The notes: a model not told the origin generated them from the sequence alone. 64,000 bases of DNA from Winogradskyella litoriviva (GCF_013249065.1 NZ_JABRWQ010000001.1:62001-126000), one strand, 5' to 3'. Counted from the first letter of the stretch, positions 1-7,878 are shown. Numbers and translations are program-made.

Positions 1-175
1 GCTTAGATTCTACCACCCAAATACTAACACCTTCACTTCGTCTTGTGTATACATCACGTGCATTTTCTAAAGCCATATCTTCATCTGCAGCGTGTAAACT
101 TCCGCAGTGTCTGTGTTCTAATCCGTTTTTACTTCTTACGAAGACTTCCCATAAGGGCCAATTTTTTGTTGACAT
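1..175 (-). CDS. paaB: 1,2-phenylacetyl-CoA epoxidase subunit PaaB (partial, 3' end missing)
   Basis: Only the first 58 codons are in the window. The reading begins MSTKNWPLWEVFVRSKNG and continues with an EHRHCGSLHAAD block and a DVYTRRSEG block, which are typical of PaaB, the small structural subunit of the multicomponent phenylacetyl-CoA epoxidase. The family is about 90-100 residues, so the rest lies beyond the left edge. It follows paaA on the same strand after a gap of about 270 bp and should be cotranscribed with paaE and paaA. PaaB has no catalytic residues of its own; it is thought to bridge PaaA-PaaC heterodimers. The start is the first ATG in frame and gives the normal N-terminus. 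Confidence 0.9.
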   Translation of the reverse strand, partial: MSTKNWPLWEVFVRSKNGLEHRHCGSLHAADEDMALENARDVYTRRSEGVSIWVVESK

Positions 176-448
176 AATTTCTAATGCCTGTGAAAACAGG
201 TATCTTGTTAATTATATTTCTTTTTTCTTTATGTTCATTTTGTCTTGAAACAAAACGAACCAAAAGTTCAAGTTGAAATGAGGAATTTTTAAAACTTCTT
301 TTAGAGTTTTAAAACCTCAAAATGAAATCTAAATTTTTTCCAAGGCTTCAAAAATTCTTAACGATTTCATTTTTTTATTCTGCATTTCAACGTGGTGATT
401 ATTTACTAACTGATTTTTAAATCAAAAGTCATTGCCTTTTTAACTTTA
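176..448. other. Long gap between paaA and paaB, no gene
   Basis: This AT-rich 273-bp gap is long for an operon. I see no credible coding sequence in either direction. A small hairpin (CCTGT-GAAA-ACAGG, 187-200) is of the same general kind as the other CCTG/CAGG hairpins found at gene junctions in this window. The rest holds runs of T and A only. Confidence 0.5.
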
Positions 449-1405
449 CTAAACTGCTTGTTTTTCTTTTCGTTCTTGTTTCTTTTCGGCGTGAGCCATT
501 GCTGCATCTCTAATCCATTCGCCTTCTTCCCATGCATCTACTCTTGCTTTCATGCGTTCTTTGTTACAAGGTCCATGACCTTTTACAACTTGCCAGAACT
601 CGTCCCAATCGATTGCTCCAAAATCGTAACTTTTTCTTTCTTCGTTCCATTTTAAATCTGGGTCTGGAATGGTGAGTCCAATTAATTCGGCTTGAGGTAC
701 TGTTTGATCTATAAACTGCTGACGCAAATCGTCGTTAGACTTACGTTTTAATTTCCATTTCATAGATTGTGCCGTATGCACAGAAACATCGTCTGTTGGT
801 CCAAGCATCATTAAACTTGGCCACCACCAACGGTTTAACGCGTCTTGTGCCATTTCTTTTTGTTCTGGTGTTCCATTAGCCAATTTTATCATTATTTCAT
901 AGCCTTGACGTTGGTGAAAACTTTCTTCTTTACACACACGAATCATTGCTCTTGCATATGGTCCATAAGACGTATTACACAATGGTACTTGATTAATTAT
1001 AGCTGCACCATCAACTAACCAACCAATGGCTCCCATATCTGCCCAAGTTATAGTTGGGTAATTAAAAATGGATGAATATTTTGCTTTTCCTGTATGCAAT
1101 TGCTCGTACATTTCTTCTCTAGAAATCCCTAAAGTTTCGGTTGCAGAATATAAGTATAAACCATGCCCTGCTTCGTCTTGTACTTTTGCTAATAATGCGA
1201 CTTTACGACGTAATGAAGGTGCTCTTGTTATCCAGTTTCCTTCAGGAAGCATTCCTACAATTTCAGAATGCGCATGCTGAGACATTTGCCTAATATGCGT
1301 TTTGCGATATTTTTCTGGCATCCAATCTTTTGGTTCGATTTTCTCGTCTCTTGCGATACGTGCTTCGAATTGTTTTTCTAAACTTTTTATTTGTTCTTCA
1401 CTCAT
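449..1405 (-). CDS. paaA: 1,2-phenylacetyl-CoA epoxidase catalytic subunit PaaA
   Basis: PaaA is the di-iron oxygenase subunit that turns phenylacetyl-CoA into the ring-1,2-epoxide, the committing step of aerobic phenylacetate breakdown, in the cytoplasm. At 318 residues it is of normal length. Two ExxH iron-binding motifs are visible: E78-A-G-H81 and E161-S-F-H164, both in helices of the ferritin-like fold. The C-terminus is a charged Lys/Glu-rich tail. The gene lies 60 bp downstream of paaE, with a short hairpin repeat between them, and upstream of paaB. The first ATG gives the usual N-terminal helix. Identification is firm from family-wide conservation. Confidence 0.96.
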   Translation of the reverse strand: MSEEQIKSLEKQFEARIARDEKIEPKDWMPEKYRKTHIRQMSQHAHSEIVGMLPEGNWITRAPSLRRKVALLAKVQDEAGHGLYLYSATETLGISREEMYEQLHTGKAKYSSIFNYPTITWADMGAIGWLVDGAAIINQVPLCNTSYGPYARAMIRVCKEESFHQRQGYEIMIKLANGTPEQKEMAQDALNRWWWPSLMMLGPTDDVSVHTAQSMKWKLKRKSNDDLRQQFIDQTVPQAELIGLTIPDPDLKWNEERKSYDFGAIDWDEFWQVVKGHGPCNKERMKARVDAWEEGEWIRDAAMAHAEKKQERKEKQAV

Positions 1406-1444
1406 AATTTTTAGTATTTAGTGAATAGTTGTTAGTAATTATAG

Positions 1445-1464
1445 ATTCCCACTTTCGTGGGAAT
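1445..1464. repeat. Short palindromic hairpin between paaE and paaA
   Basis: ATTCCCAC-TTTC-GTGGGAAT is a perfect 8-bp inverted repeat with a 4-base loop, in the 60-bp gap between paaE and paaA. It has no T-run, so it is unlikely to be a strong terminator. It resembles the short palindromes at other junctions of this window (ATTCCTG...CAGGAAT) and may set mRNA stability between the two cistrons. Confidence 0.6.
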
Positions 1465-1465
1465 G

Positions 1466-2539
1466 TTACACGTCGAAATCGACGATTACCTTATCTGTTG
1501 TTGGCACAGCTTGACAGCTTAATACCAAATTTTGAGATACTTCTTTATCGCTTAACGCGTAGTTTATTTTCATTTCTACGCTTCCTTCTTTGACTTCACA
1601 TTTACAAGTACTGCAAACACCACCTTTACAAGCAAATGGTAAATCTGCTCCAGCTCGTAGTGCTGCATCTAAAATATTATCGTACTCTTTGGTCATTGTG
1701 AAAGCAAATTCTTTTCCTCCATCTACAATTATAACTTCAGTTCCTTCAACATCTTGTTGTGCTAAACGCTCTGCACGTTTTATATCTTCTTCCGATAAAC
1801 CTGTTACGAATAACTCGAAATGCACTAATTCTTTTGGTAATCCTGCGTTTATTAAATACTCACTAACATAGTTTACCATTTTTTCTGGACCACAAAGAAA
1901 CACTTCGTTTGTATCTGGAATATCTATAAATGTTTTTGTTAGCACTTGCATTTTTTCGTCATCAAAACGCCCATTAAACAACTCGATATCTCTTCGTTCT
2001 TTAGTTAAGAAATAATAGATTTCTAATCTACCGAAATATTTGTTTCTAAGCTGCTCTAGTTCTTCTTTAAAGATAATGGATTTTGCGGTTTTATTTACAT
2101 AAAACAACTTACAAGTTGCATTAGGTTCTGCCGCTAAATGTGTTTTAATCATTGACAACACTGGTGTAATACCACTTCCTGCTGCAAAAAATAGATAGTT
2201 TTTTGATGATTTTGAGTTACACTCTACACCAAATGTACCACTTGGCGCCATGACTTCTAATTGGTCGCCAGCTTTTAATTTTTCGTTTATATAGGTCGAA
2301 AACTTTCCGCCAGGAATTAGCTTTACTGCTACTTGCCATTTATTATCAAGCGGACTTGAACATAATGAATAGGAACGACGGACGTCTTCTCCATTAATAT
2401 CTGCTTTAAGGGTTAGATGTTGACCTTGACGGAAACGAAATTTTTCTTGTAATACAGAAGGTATATCAAAAGTTACCACAGAGGTATCTTCTGTTTCCTT
2501 ATAAATGTCTTTTATTGTTAATTTATAAATATCTGCCAT
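1466..2539 (-). CDS. paaE: 1,2-phenylacetyl-CoA epoxidase reductase subunit PaaE
   Basis: PaaE is the electron-transfer subunit: it takes electrons from NADPH through FAD and a [2Fe-2S] centre to the PaaA di-iron site. The 357 residues contain an FAD-binding domain with R55-S-Y-S, an NAD(P)-binding domain with GSGITP (121-126) and CGPEKMV (216-222), and a C-terminal plant-type ferredoxin domain with Cys304, Cys309, Cys312 and Cys342. This order (reductase first, ferredoxin last) is normal for PaaE. It is the first gene of the minus-strand paa operon here, so transcription starts with the reductase. A palindromic operator lies in its leader. Confidence 0.95.
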   Translation of the reverse strand: MADIYKLTIKDIYKETEDTSVVTFDIPSVLQEKFRFRQGQHLTLKADINGEDVRRSYSLCSSPLDNKWQVAVKLIPGGKFSTYINEKLKAGDQLEVMAPSGTFGVECNSKSSKNYLFFAAGSGITPVLSMIKTHLAAEPNATCKLFYVNKTAKSIIFKEELEQLRNKYFGRLEIYYFLTKERRDIELFNGRFDDEKMQVLTKTFIDIPDTNEVFLCGPEKMVNYVSEYLINAGLPKELVHFELFVTGLSEEDIKRAERLAQQDVEGTEVIIVDGGKEFAFTMTKEYDNILDAALRAGADLPFACKGGVCSTCKCEVKEGSVEMKINYALSDKEVSQNLVLSCQAVPTTDKVIVDFDV

Positions 2540-2595
2540 TAAACAGGATTATAATTAAATTATTCCGAAAACGATTTCGAAAAAATAGATTAAAA

Positions 2596-2629
2596 AAACT
2601 AACACTTGTTAGTTTCCATGACAAAGTTA
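2596..2629 (-). promoter_or_regulatory. paaE promoter (-7 box) with overlapping TetR-type operator
   Basis: On the minus strand a -7 element TAACTTTG (2622-2629) matches the Bacteroidota TAnnTTTG consensus. Just downstream, across the expected transcription start, is a 20-bp palindrome (2596-2615) with arms AAACTAACA and TGTTAGTTT around a two-base centre. Size, symmetry and position fit the operator of a TetR repressor, and a tetR gene lies directly upstream. No clear TTG -33 element is seen. That the neighbouring regulator binds here is inference. Confidence 0.7.
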
Positions 2630-2645
2630 TAAAATAATATCTAAA

Positions 2646-3215
2646 CTATTTGTTAATTCCTTTTATGAGGATTTGTGATAAGGAATGAGATAGTTCATCT
2701 AAATTGATGTCTTCCTTTTTTGGAATCCATAGATAGAGTGAACGCAAAGTGGTTAAAATTGAAAACATCATAACCTCTGGCTTAATGTTTATGATTTCTC
2801 CCGATGCTATTCCGGTTTCGAGAATTTTTCTAAAATCGTTTTCGTAATCATCTCTTAACTGCTGGTAATATTCAAGCTTTTCTTCGAGATGCATCCAATC
2901 GTTATTTAAAGATGCCATTCCGTATATATTCTGGTTAGAAATTTTAACATGAAGCTCTATAATTCTATTTAATTTACCAATGCAATTTTCATTAGAAGCC
3001 TGAATTTGCAGCATACCTTCTGTAAATTCTTCGGCAAGTGAAATAATTATGGTCTTTAAAATATCTTGTTTAGATTTTATATGATTGTAAAGACTAGCAG
3101 CCTTAATTCCCATTGCTTTGGCCAAATCTCGCATAGTGACTGCACTGTAACCCTTTTCTTTAAAAAGCTTTGCTGCTACTCTTATAATTTCTTCTTGCCT
3201 CGTTTCTATTTTCAT
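2646..3215 (-). CDS. TetR/AcrR family regulator, probable repressor of the paa genes
   Basis: This 189-residue protein has the TetR plan: an N-terminal three-helix DNA-binding domain (about residues 8-52, helix-turn-helix around TMRDLAKAMGIKAASLYNHI) and a larger, variable C-terminal ligand domain. It sits directly upstream of and codirectional with paaE, 106 bp away, and the gap between them holds a perfect palindrome at the paaE promoter. PaaR-type TetR repressors of phenylacetate genes are known in other bacteria and respond to phenylacetyl-CoA. The same effector is plausible here but cannot be read from the sequence. A fatty-acid or solvent regulator is the main alternative. Confidence 0.88.
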   Translation of the reverse strand: MKIETRQEEIIRVAAKLFKEKGYSAVTMRDLAKAMGIKAASLYNHIKSKQDILKTIIISLAEEFTEGMLQIQASNENCIGKLNRIIELHVKISNQNIYGMASLNNDWMHLEEKLEYYQQLRDDYENDFRKILETGIASGEIINIKPEVMMFSILTTLRSLYLWIPKKEDINLDELSHSLSQILIKGINK

Positions 3216-3267
3216 GTTTAGCTAAAGTACTAAAATAAGAAGTTTTTATGCAACCAATTATATAATG

Positions 3268-3275
3268 TAACTTTG
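3268..3275 (+). promoter_or_regulatory. Putative -7 promoter element of the rhodanese gene
   Basis: TAACTTTG matches the Bacteroidota -7 consensus TAnnTTTG and lies 51 bp before the rhodanese start codon. It sits inside a small inverted repeat (GTAAC-TTTG-GTTAC). No good TTG -33 box is visible at the usual distance, so the call is tentative. Confidence 0.4.
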
Positions 3276-3326
3276 GTTACGCATTGTTCTAAATACATTA
3301 TAGACTTTTGACAAAAAATAAATACT

Positions 3327-3635
3327 ATGGGATTATTTAATGCTTTATTTGGAAAATCGACTAACAACGTTGCAGAATATATTGAAAAAGGTGCTGTGAT
3401 ATTAGATGTGAGAACCAAAAGCGAGTATCAAGGTGGACATATAAAAAATGCGCTCCACATTCCTGTTCAGGAATTAGGCAATAGAATTAATGAGGTTGTA
3501 AAGTTAAACAAACCTGTAATTGCATACTGTGCAAGCGGAATGCGTTCTGGTAGTGCAACAAGCTTATTAAAATCTAAAGGTGTAGATGCTATAAATGGTG
3601 GCGGAATTGGCAGTCTACAACGAAAATTGGGCTAA
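3327..3635 (+). CDS. Rhodanese-like domain protein
   Basis: A single rhodanese domain of 102 residues. The active-site loop is C68-ASGMRSG with the catalytic Cys that carries persulfide sulfur, and the CH2-A type motif DVRTKSEYQGGHI is at residues 27-39. No signal peptide or membrane segment is present, so it should be cytoplasmic. Single-domain rhodaneses move sulfur between thiols or serve as sulfur carriers; the substrate cannot be told from sequence. It is divergent from the tetR gene and ends 3 bp from the convergent DUF4230 gene. Confidence 0.92.
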   Translation: MGLFNALFGKSTNNVAEYIEKGAVILDVRTKSEYQGGHIKNALHIPVQELGNRINEVVKLNKPVIAYCASGMRSGSATSLLKSKGVDAINGGGIGSLQRKLG

Positions 3636-3638
3636 ATC

Positions 3639-4262
3639 TTAATCTAAAAAATCTTCGAGATTATTAAGATGATTTAAACTTTCTATTGGCTTTTGATTAT
3701 ACTCTAAAGTCCAACCCAATGAATTAGTTAACATAAAGAATTTAGAAAGCTCACTGATTAAACGATTTTGAGCGTTAGATTTTAAATCTGACGCTTCAAT
3801 CTTTTTCATAAGAGATTTACTAACAGTCTGTTTTATTTTATTATAGTCGCTAGCTTCAAATTGATTTAAATAATCTGCTTGTATATCGTAATATTCAAAA
3901 TCTGGACTAATTTTAATTTCTTCTTCAGGAATATTTATAATCTGAAGTGTTTTAGTTGCTTCATCTATATTGTATTCAATCTTACTTAAATCATATGCTA
4001 CAGTAACATCGGCATTAACTACAACTAATGCCTTTTTATCTGCAGACAGATAATCTCCAAAAATTGCTTTTGAATTTTTGTAACTAAATACTTCAGAAAA
4101 GTGCCCTTCTGTGACCACTAATTTTCCGACATTCTTAATTTGTTCTTGTATTAGAGCACTATGCTCTTCAATAACAGTTTTGTTTTCTTTTTTGTCTTCA
4201 CAATACTTAAAAGTGAATAAGACAACTAATGTGATAACGACACCAAATAGTATTTTTCGCAT
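3639..4262 (-). CDS. DUF4230 domain protein, membrane-anchored
   Basis: The 207-residue product begins with a hydrophobic segment (about residues 4-20, KILFGVVITLVVLFTFKY) acting as an uncleaved anchor or signal, followed by a soluble domain recognisable as DUF4230 (QEQIKNVGKLVVTEGHFSEVFSYKN). Proteins of this group are widespread in Bacteroidota and Firmicutes and have no established function. The domain faces the periplasm if the N-terminal segment is an anchor. The gene stands alone, convergent with the rhodanese gene, with only 3 bp between stop codons. Confidence 0.85.
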   Translation of the reverse strand: MRKILFGVVITLVVLFTFKYCEDKKENKTVIEEHSALIQEQIKNVGKLVVTEGHFSEVFSYKNSKAIFGDYLSADKKALVVVNADVTVAYDLSKIEYNIDEATKTLQIINIPEEEIKISPDFEYYDIQADYLNQFEASDYNKIKQTVSKSLMKKIEASDLKSNAQNRLISELSKFFMLTNSLGWTLEYNQKPIESLNHLNNLEDFLD

Positions 4263-4451
4263 AGGCTAATTTAACAAATTGCACTTTAATAGTCATTAAT
4301 TAGGGCTTATTTAAATCTTGTTTTTTTGCTTTATATCGTAACTCTATGTGCATTAACTAAAAAAAATGCAAGATATCTTTATTATACAGAAGATTCAACA
4401 CTAAGATATTAACTTAGTTATAGAATAAACTAAAAATAGAATAAACAAATA

Positions 4452-4470
4452 TTTATGTTTTAAACATAAA
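4452..4470. promoter_or_regulatory. Perfect palindrome upstream of the first secreted paralogue
   Basis: TTTATGTTT-T-AAACATAAA is a perfect inverted repeat with 9-bp arms around one base, 37 bp before the start codon of the first paralogue. A direct repeat of TAGAATAAAC (4421-4430 and 4437-4446) lies just upstream. The palindrome could be an operator; AT-rich sequence makes chance palindromes common, so confidence is low. Confidence 0.35.
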
Positions 4471-4507
4471 ATTTGAAGACGTCCCTCTAATCTCTAAAAC
4501 AACTATT

Positions 4508-5266
4508 ATGTTTAAAACTATAAGCATACTATTAATCCTACTATCAAGTATAACTTGTTATGGCCAGAAATTTACTTTAGTACAAAACACAAATCCTAAG
4601 GCCAGAGAATTAAAACATAGCTTAAACCAATCTAAAGACAGCCTATTATTAGAATGTGAACAGAAGATTATAAAAGTTGAGTTTTTTAATGAAGATTTTG
4701 ACAAAATAGTAATTGTTGAAGACTTAAAAACAAAAATTTCACTTGAAGAATTCCCAATAGGTAAATTTATTATTGAAGCCCAATTGACAGATAAAATAAT
4801 TCTTATTGATTTAATTAGACACGAAGAATATAAACCTAAAAACCTTACTAATATTAACGAGCCTGCTGAAGGTAAGGGAATGATGTTAGATGAAACATTG
4901 ACCGTAATAAAAAACGCTCCTAACAAAAGTATTGCTTACATGCTAACACGCGATGATGCAAAACAAAAAAAAGTGTCTAATATAAAATTCTATTGGGTAA
5001 TTTCTCAAACCAACAACAAAACTGGCTCCACTAAAACCATGAAGCTAGTAGACCAGAACTCTGTTGATAGATTAATTTTAAAGCACAAGGTAGAACTGAA
5101 TAGTGATTGTGGCAGACTTAACGAATTAACTATTTGGGAAGTATACAATACAACGGAATTTATGGAAAACCAAGTATCCAATCCAGATTTTGTATATTCA
5201 TCTACTACAGACTCCTTTAATAACATACCTTATTATTCCACCAATAATAGTGCTCAAGATTTATAA
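4508..5266 (+). CDS. Secreted protein of unknown function, first of three tandem paralogues
   Basis: I do not recognise a named family. The 252-residue product has a signal peptide ending ..CYG with Gln next (CYG-QK), the usual Bacteroidota cleavage pattern. After it comes a domain of about 80 residues (VQNTNPKARELKHSL to IDLIRHEEY) shared with the next two genes. It has the beta-strand pattern KVEFFNEDFDKIV ... FPIGKFIIEA, reminiscent of T9SS C-terminal sorting domains but placed at the N-terminus. A C-terminal domain (YWVISQTNNKTGS ... NELTIWEVYN) is also shared. The linker is shorter and less basic than in its paralogues. Confidence 0.8.
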   Translation: MFKTISILLILLSSITCYGQKFTLVQNTNPKARELKHSLNQSKDSLLLECEQKIIKVEFFNEDFDKIVIVEDLKTKISLEEFPIGKFIIEAQLTDKIILIDLIRHEEYKPKNLTNINEPAEGKGMMLDETLTVIKNAPNKSIAYMLTRDDAKQKKVSNIKFYWVISQTNNKTGSTKTMKLVDQNSVDRLILKHKVELNSDCGRLNELTIWEVYNTTEFMENQVSNPDFVYSSTTDSFNNIPYYSTNNSAQDL

Positions 5267-5382
5267 TATAAACCATATTTTTAATTCTTAATAAACCTCT
5301 AAGAATTCTAACTAAGCTAATAAGTTTAATAAAAACTGCTCTTTTTTTGAGAGAAAATAGATTTTAAGGGCATCATACATCA

Positions 5383-5417
5383 GTAAAAACCAACGAGCAT
5401 TTTACACTGGTTTTTAC
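5383..5417. repeat. Stem-loop with 10-bp perfect arms
   Basis: GTAAAAACCA and TGGTTTTTAC pair perfectly around a 15-base loop, about 115 bp after the stop of the first paralogue. There is no following T-run, so it is not a typical intrinsic terminator. It may stabilise the 3' end of the upstream mRNA or be a protein binding site. Confidence 0.55.
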
Positions 5418-5499
5418 GCCTTACAACCTGAATATGTGTATTTTACCGATAGAAACTGGTAGACTATCTATTTTTTTACATCATTAATTTATTAACAAA

Positions 5500-5519
5500 T
5501 ACCTTTGTTATTAACTTTG
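5500..5519 (+). promoter_or_regulatory. Two tandem -7 promoter boxes before paralogue 2
   Basis: TACCTTTG (5500-5507) and TAACTTTG (5512-5519) both match TAnnTTTG and lie 12 bp apart, 65-85 bp before the start codon at 5584. Two start points, or one true and one decoy box, are possible. A clear -33 TTG is not seen for either. Confidence 0.5.
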
Positions 5520-5583
5520 AAATGCACATATTTGTCCATTATAGAGTTAAGATTGTTTCCCCAAAACAAAAACCTACTTAAAC

Positions 5584-6555
5584 ATGAAAATAATATACAC
5601 AACTGTGTTCTTACTGTTGGCGTCCTTAGTTTATGGCCAAAAATCGACATTGTACCAAAATGTAAACGTAAGAGCAAAAGAACTTAAACACAACCTTAAT
5701 AAAACTGGAGATAGCCTCATTTTAAAATGTGAGCGAACTATATACGAAGTCGTAATTTTTAATGATGATTTTGAGCGAGTTGTTTCCGTTAAAGATACCG
5801 AAATTACTATTCCAATAGCAGATGTACCCATTGGCAGATACATTGTTGAAGCTTTACTTAGTGACAAACTGATTGTAATTACTCTGCTACGAAACGAACC
5901 TTTTTCATTACCAGATACTGCTCCATTAATTACGGATACATCAGATTTATTTGGAACAAAAACAAAACCAAAAACTGAAGCAGTTGCAAGTGTCGAAAAA
6001 CCTACGCAGCCAACTATTGAAGCCGAAATAAAAGTAACAGAAGTTGAAAAACCAGAACCAGAAGTGTCTGGGTCAGAAACAAATATATTAAAAACAGATA
6101 TAGCCGTTGCCGGAAAAAAGGCCAAACCGAAGTTAACAAGAAAAGTTACTTACACAAAACCACAAAAACCAGCTGAAAGCAGCTTATCATTATTTAAGGC
6201 AGATAAAGTAGCTGCTAAAACTCAAAAAAGAAGCTCTAGAGAAGTTGATGCAGCTAGGGCTAATAGAATAGAAAGCACCTATTGGGTGGAATACAAAATT
6301 AATAATGGCCAGAGCTCACAGAAAATTCAAAAATTAGGTGACCAAGACACGGTTGATCGCATGATAAGGAAGATCGAAATTGATATGAAAACAAAAGCTG
6401 GTCGTTTAAACGAACTTATAATATGGACCGTCTATGATCCTCCAAAATTTGTAAAGCATAAGAAAGACCATAAAAACAACTTTACTTCAGTTCCTTCTGA
6501 AAGTTTTAAAATAGAACCATATTATAAAAAAGTTAATAACCCAGATAATTTATAA
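5584..6555 (+). CDS. Secreted protein of unknown function, second of three tandem paralogues
   Basis: This 323-residue product starts with a signal peptide (MKIIYTTVFLLLASLVYG, then Gln). Residues about 20-110 form the shared N-terminal domain (STLYQNVNVRAKELKHNL ... IFNDDFERVVSV ... VPIGRYIVEALL), and residues about 235-320 the shared C-terminal domain (TYWVEYKINNGQSSQ ... GRLNELIIWTVYD ... EPYYKK). Between them is a long linker of Lys, Pro, Thr and Glu with a strongly basic part around residues 178-195. It is much closer to the third paralogue than to the first, which suggests a later duplication. Function is unknown; a surface or periplasmic role is inferred from the signal peptide. Confidence 0.82.
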   Translation: MKIIYTTVFLLLASLVYGQKSTLYQNVNVRAKELKHNLNKTGDSLILKCERTIYEVVIFNDDFERVVSVKDTEITIPIADVPIGRYIVEALLSDKLIVITLLRNEPFSLPDTAPLITDTSDLFGTKTKPKTEAVASVEKPTQPTIEAEIKVTEVEKPEPEVSGSETNILKTDIAVAGKKAKPKLTRKVTYTKPQKPAESSLSLFKADKVAAKTQKRSSREVDAARANRIESTYWVEYKINNGQSSQKIQKLGDQDTVDRMIRKIEIDMKTKAGRLNELIIWTVYDPPKFVKHKKDHKNNFTSVPSESFKIEPYYKKVNNPDNL

Positions 6556-7043
6556 CCCTACTTCTTTTTAAAATTATATTTTAAGACGAAATAATAAAAG
6601 CAACTGTAATTTATTGCTAATATTATTTCGTCTTTTAATTTATAAAAACAACTGCGTTTTTGATAAATTTACTATGATATTATACAATACTTTAATTCAT
6701 CTTACTTTAAAAATCGATTACTAATTTTTATACATTTTCTAAATCACCTCCAATTAAAAAACTAACTGCATACGCTCATTTAAATACTAAATAACACATT
6801 CCTATTTCTTCCATAAAAAAAGGCTTTTTATATTTTAAATTTCACAGAAAAACAGCATAATCTTAATCTATATTTTCTGTATTATACCGAACACCAAAGC
6901 AGATTAACCCATAATAATGACGAGGTATCTAATTTAAAATTAAACTATAAAAAAAGCTCATAAATTTACACTTCACAACTAAACATTCTTAAAGAATTAT
7001 TAGTGTGATAATTGTTTCCCCAAACAAAAAACACCTACTTATT
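6556..7043. other. Intergenic region between paralogues 2 and 3
   Basis: No coding sequence is supported in these 488 bp. A strong hairpin (6583-6634) lies near the left end. A smaller inverted repeat (ACAGAAAA 6844-6851 with TTTTCTGT 6873-6880) is in the middle. The last 35 bp before the start of paralogue 3 match the leader of paralogue 2. The rest is AT-rich sequence with nothing recognisable. Confidence 0.6.
6583..6640. terminator. Hairpin terminator after paralogue 2
   Basis: AAGACGAAATAATA and TATTATTTCGTCTT form a perfect 14-bp stem around a 24-base loop, 27 bp after the stop codon of paralogue 2, and are followed by TTTAATTT. The stem is long but AT-rich; the T-run is short. It most likely ends the transcript of paralogue 2. 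Confidence 0.65.
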
Positions 7044-7862
7044 ATGAGACAATATTTCACTCTTGTGATACTATTATTGACCACTACAATTTATGGTCAG
7101 AAGTCTACGTTATACCAAAACATAAATTCTAGAGCGAAAGAACTTAAGCATAATCTTAATAAAACGGGTGACACACTAATTTTTAGTTGTGAGCGTACAA
7201 TTTTTGAAGTTGTCATCTACAACGACGATTTTGAACGTGTTGTTAGAGTTAGAGGCAAGGGAGCAAAAATCCCAATAGCAGATATACCTGTAGGTAGATA
7301 TCTTGTTGAAACCTTATTGAGAGACAAACTTATTGTCCTTACCTTAGTAAGAAACGAAGAAATAAAACAACAAAAACCAACTCCATTGATTACTGATGTA
7401 GCCACACCCTCAGAAATCCCAACAGTTAAGACTACTCAGCCTCAAAAATCCTTATTAAAGGAAAACAGTATTAATAAAAGTAATATCGTTGCAGCCGGTA
7501 AAAAAAAGCGACTTGTTCGTAATACGGCAATGACAGTAAAAAAGAAACCAGAAGTTAGGCGTATTAGAGAAAAGAAAGAGATTGCTACTTATTGGATTGT
7601 TTATATTATTAATAAAGGGACAAGTACTGAAAAGACACAAAAACTAGCAGATCAAGAAACCGTTGATTATTTAATACGAAAAATTAATATCGATATGAAA
7701 ACATCAACAGGTCGCCAAAACGAACTCAGTATTTGGAAAGTTTATGACACTTCAGAATTTATGTTGCACAAAAGAAAAAACAAATCGGAATACATGAATA
7801 TTGCTTCTGAAAGTTTTAACATGGAACCTTATTTCATCAAAGAAAACAAAACCGAATTATAG
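7044..7862 (+). CDS. Secreted protein of unknown function, third of three tandem paralogues
   Basis: I place the start at the ATG giving MRQYFTLVILLLTTTIYG-QK, because an upstream in-frame ATA would destroy the signal peptide and lies within a leader conserved with paralogue 2. The 272-residue product keeps the N-terminal domain (STLYQNINSRAKELKHNL ... IYNDDFERVVRV ... IPVGRYLVETLL) and C-terminal domain (YWIVYIINKGTSTEK ... GRQNELSIWKVYD ... MEPYF). The linker is shorter, with a basic patch KKKRLVRNTAMTVKKKPEVR. No named family is recognised. Its 3' end converges on gldC with 16 bp between them. Confidence 0.82.
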   Translation: MRQYFTLVILLLTTTIYGQKSTLYQNINSRAKELKHNLNKTGDTLIFSCERTIFEVVIYNDDFERVVRVRGKGAKIPIADIPVGRYLVETLLRDKLIVLTLVRNEEIKQQKPTPLITDVATPSEIPTVKTTQPQKSLLKENSINKSNIVAAGKKKRLVRNTAMTVKKKPEVRRIREKKEIATYWIVYIINKGTSTEKTQKLADQETVDYLIRKINIDMKTSTGRQNELSIWKVYDTSEFMLHKRKNKSEYMNIASESFNMEPYFIKENKTEL

Positions 7863-7878
7863 AAACTCAAAAAAATAC

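Larger units (their letters stand above)
5267..5583. other. Intergenic region between paralogues 1 and 2, with hairpin and tandem -7 boxes
   Basis: No gene is seen in this 317-bp stretch. It contains a long hairpin (5383-5417), two promoter-like -7 boxes (5500-5519) and a leader (from about 5548) that is nearly identical to the leader of the third paralogue. Confidence 0.6.

Noticed and set aside
45..248. 67-residue open frame on the plus strand at the left edge
   Set aside because: It is antisense to the start of paaB, which is a clear match in the other direction, and has no recognisable sequence.
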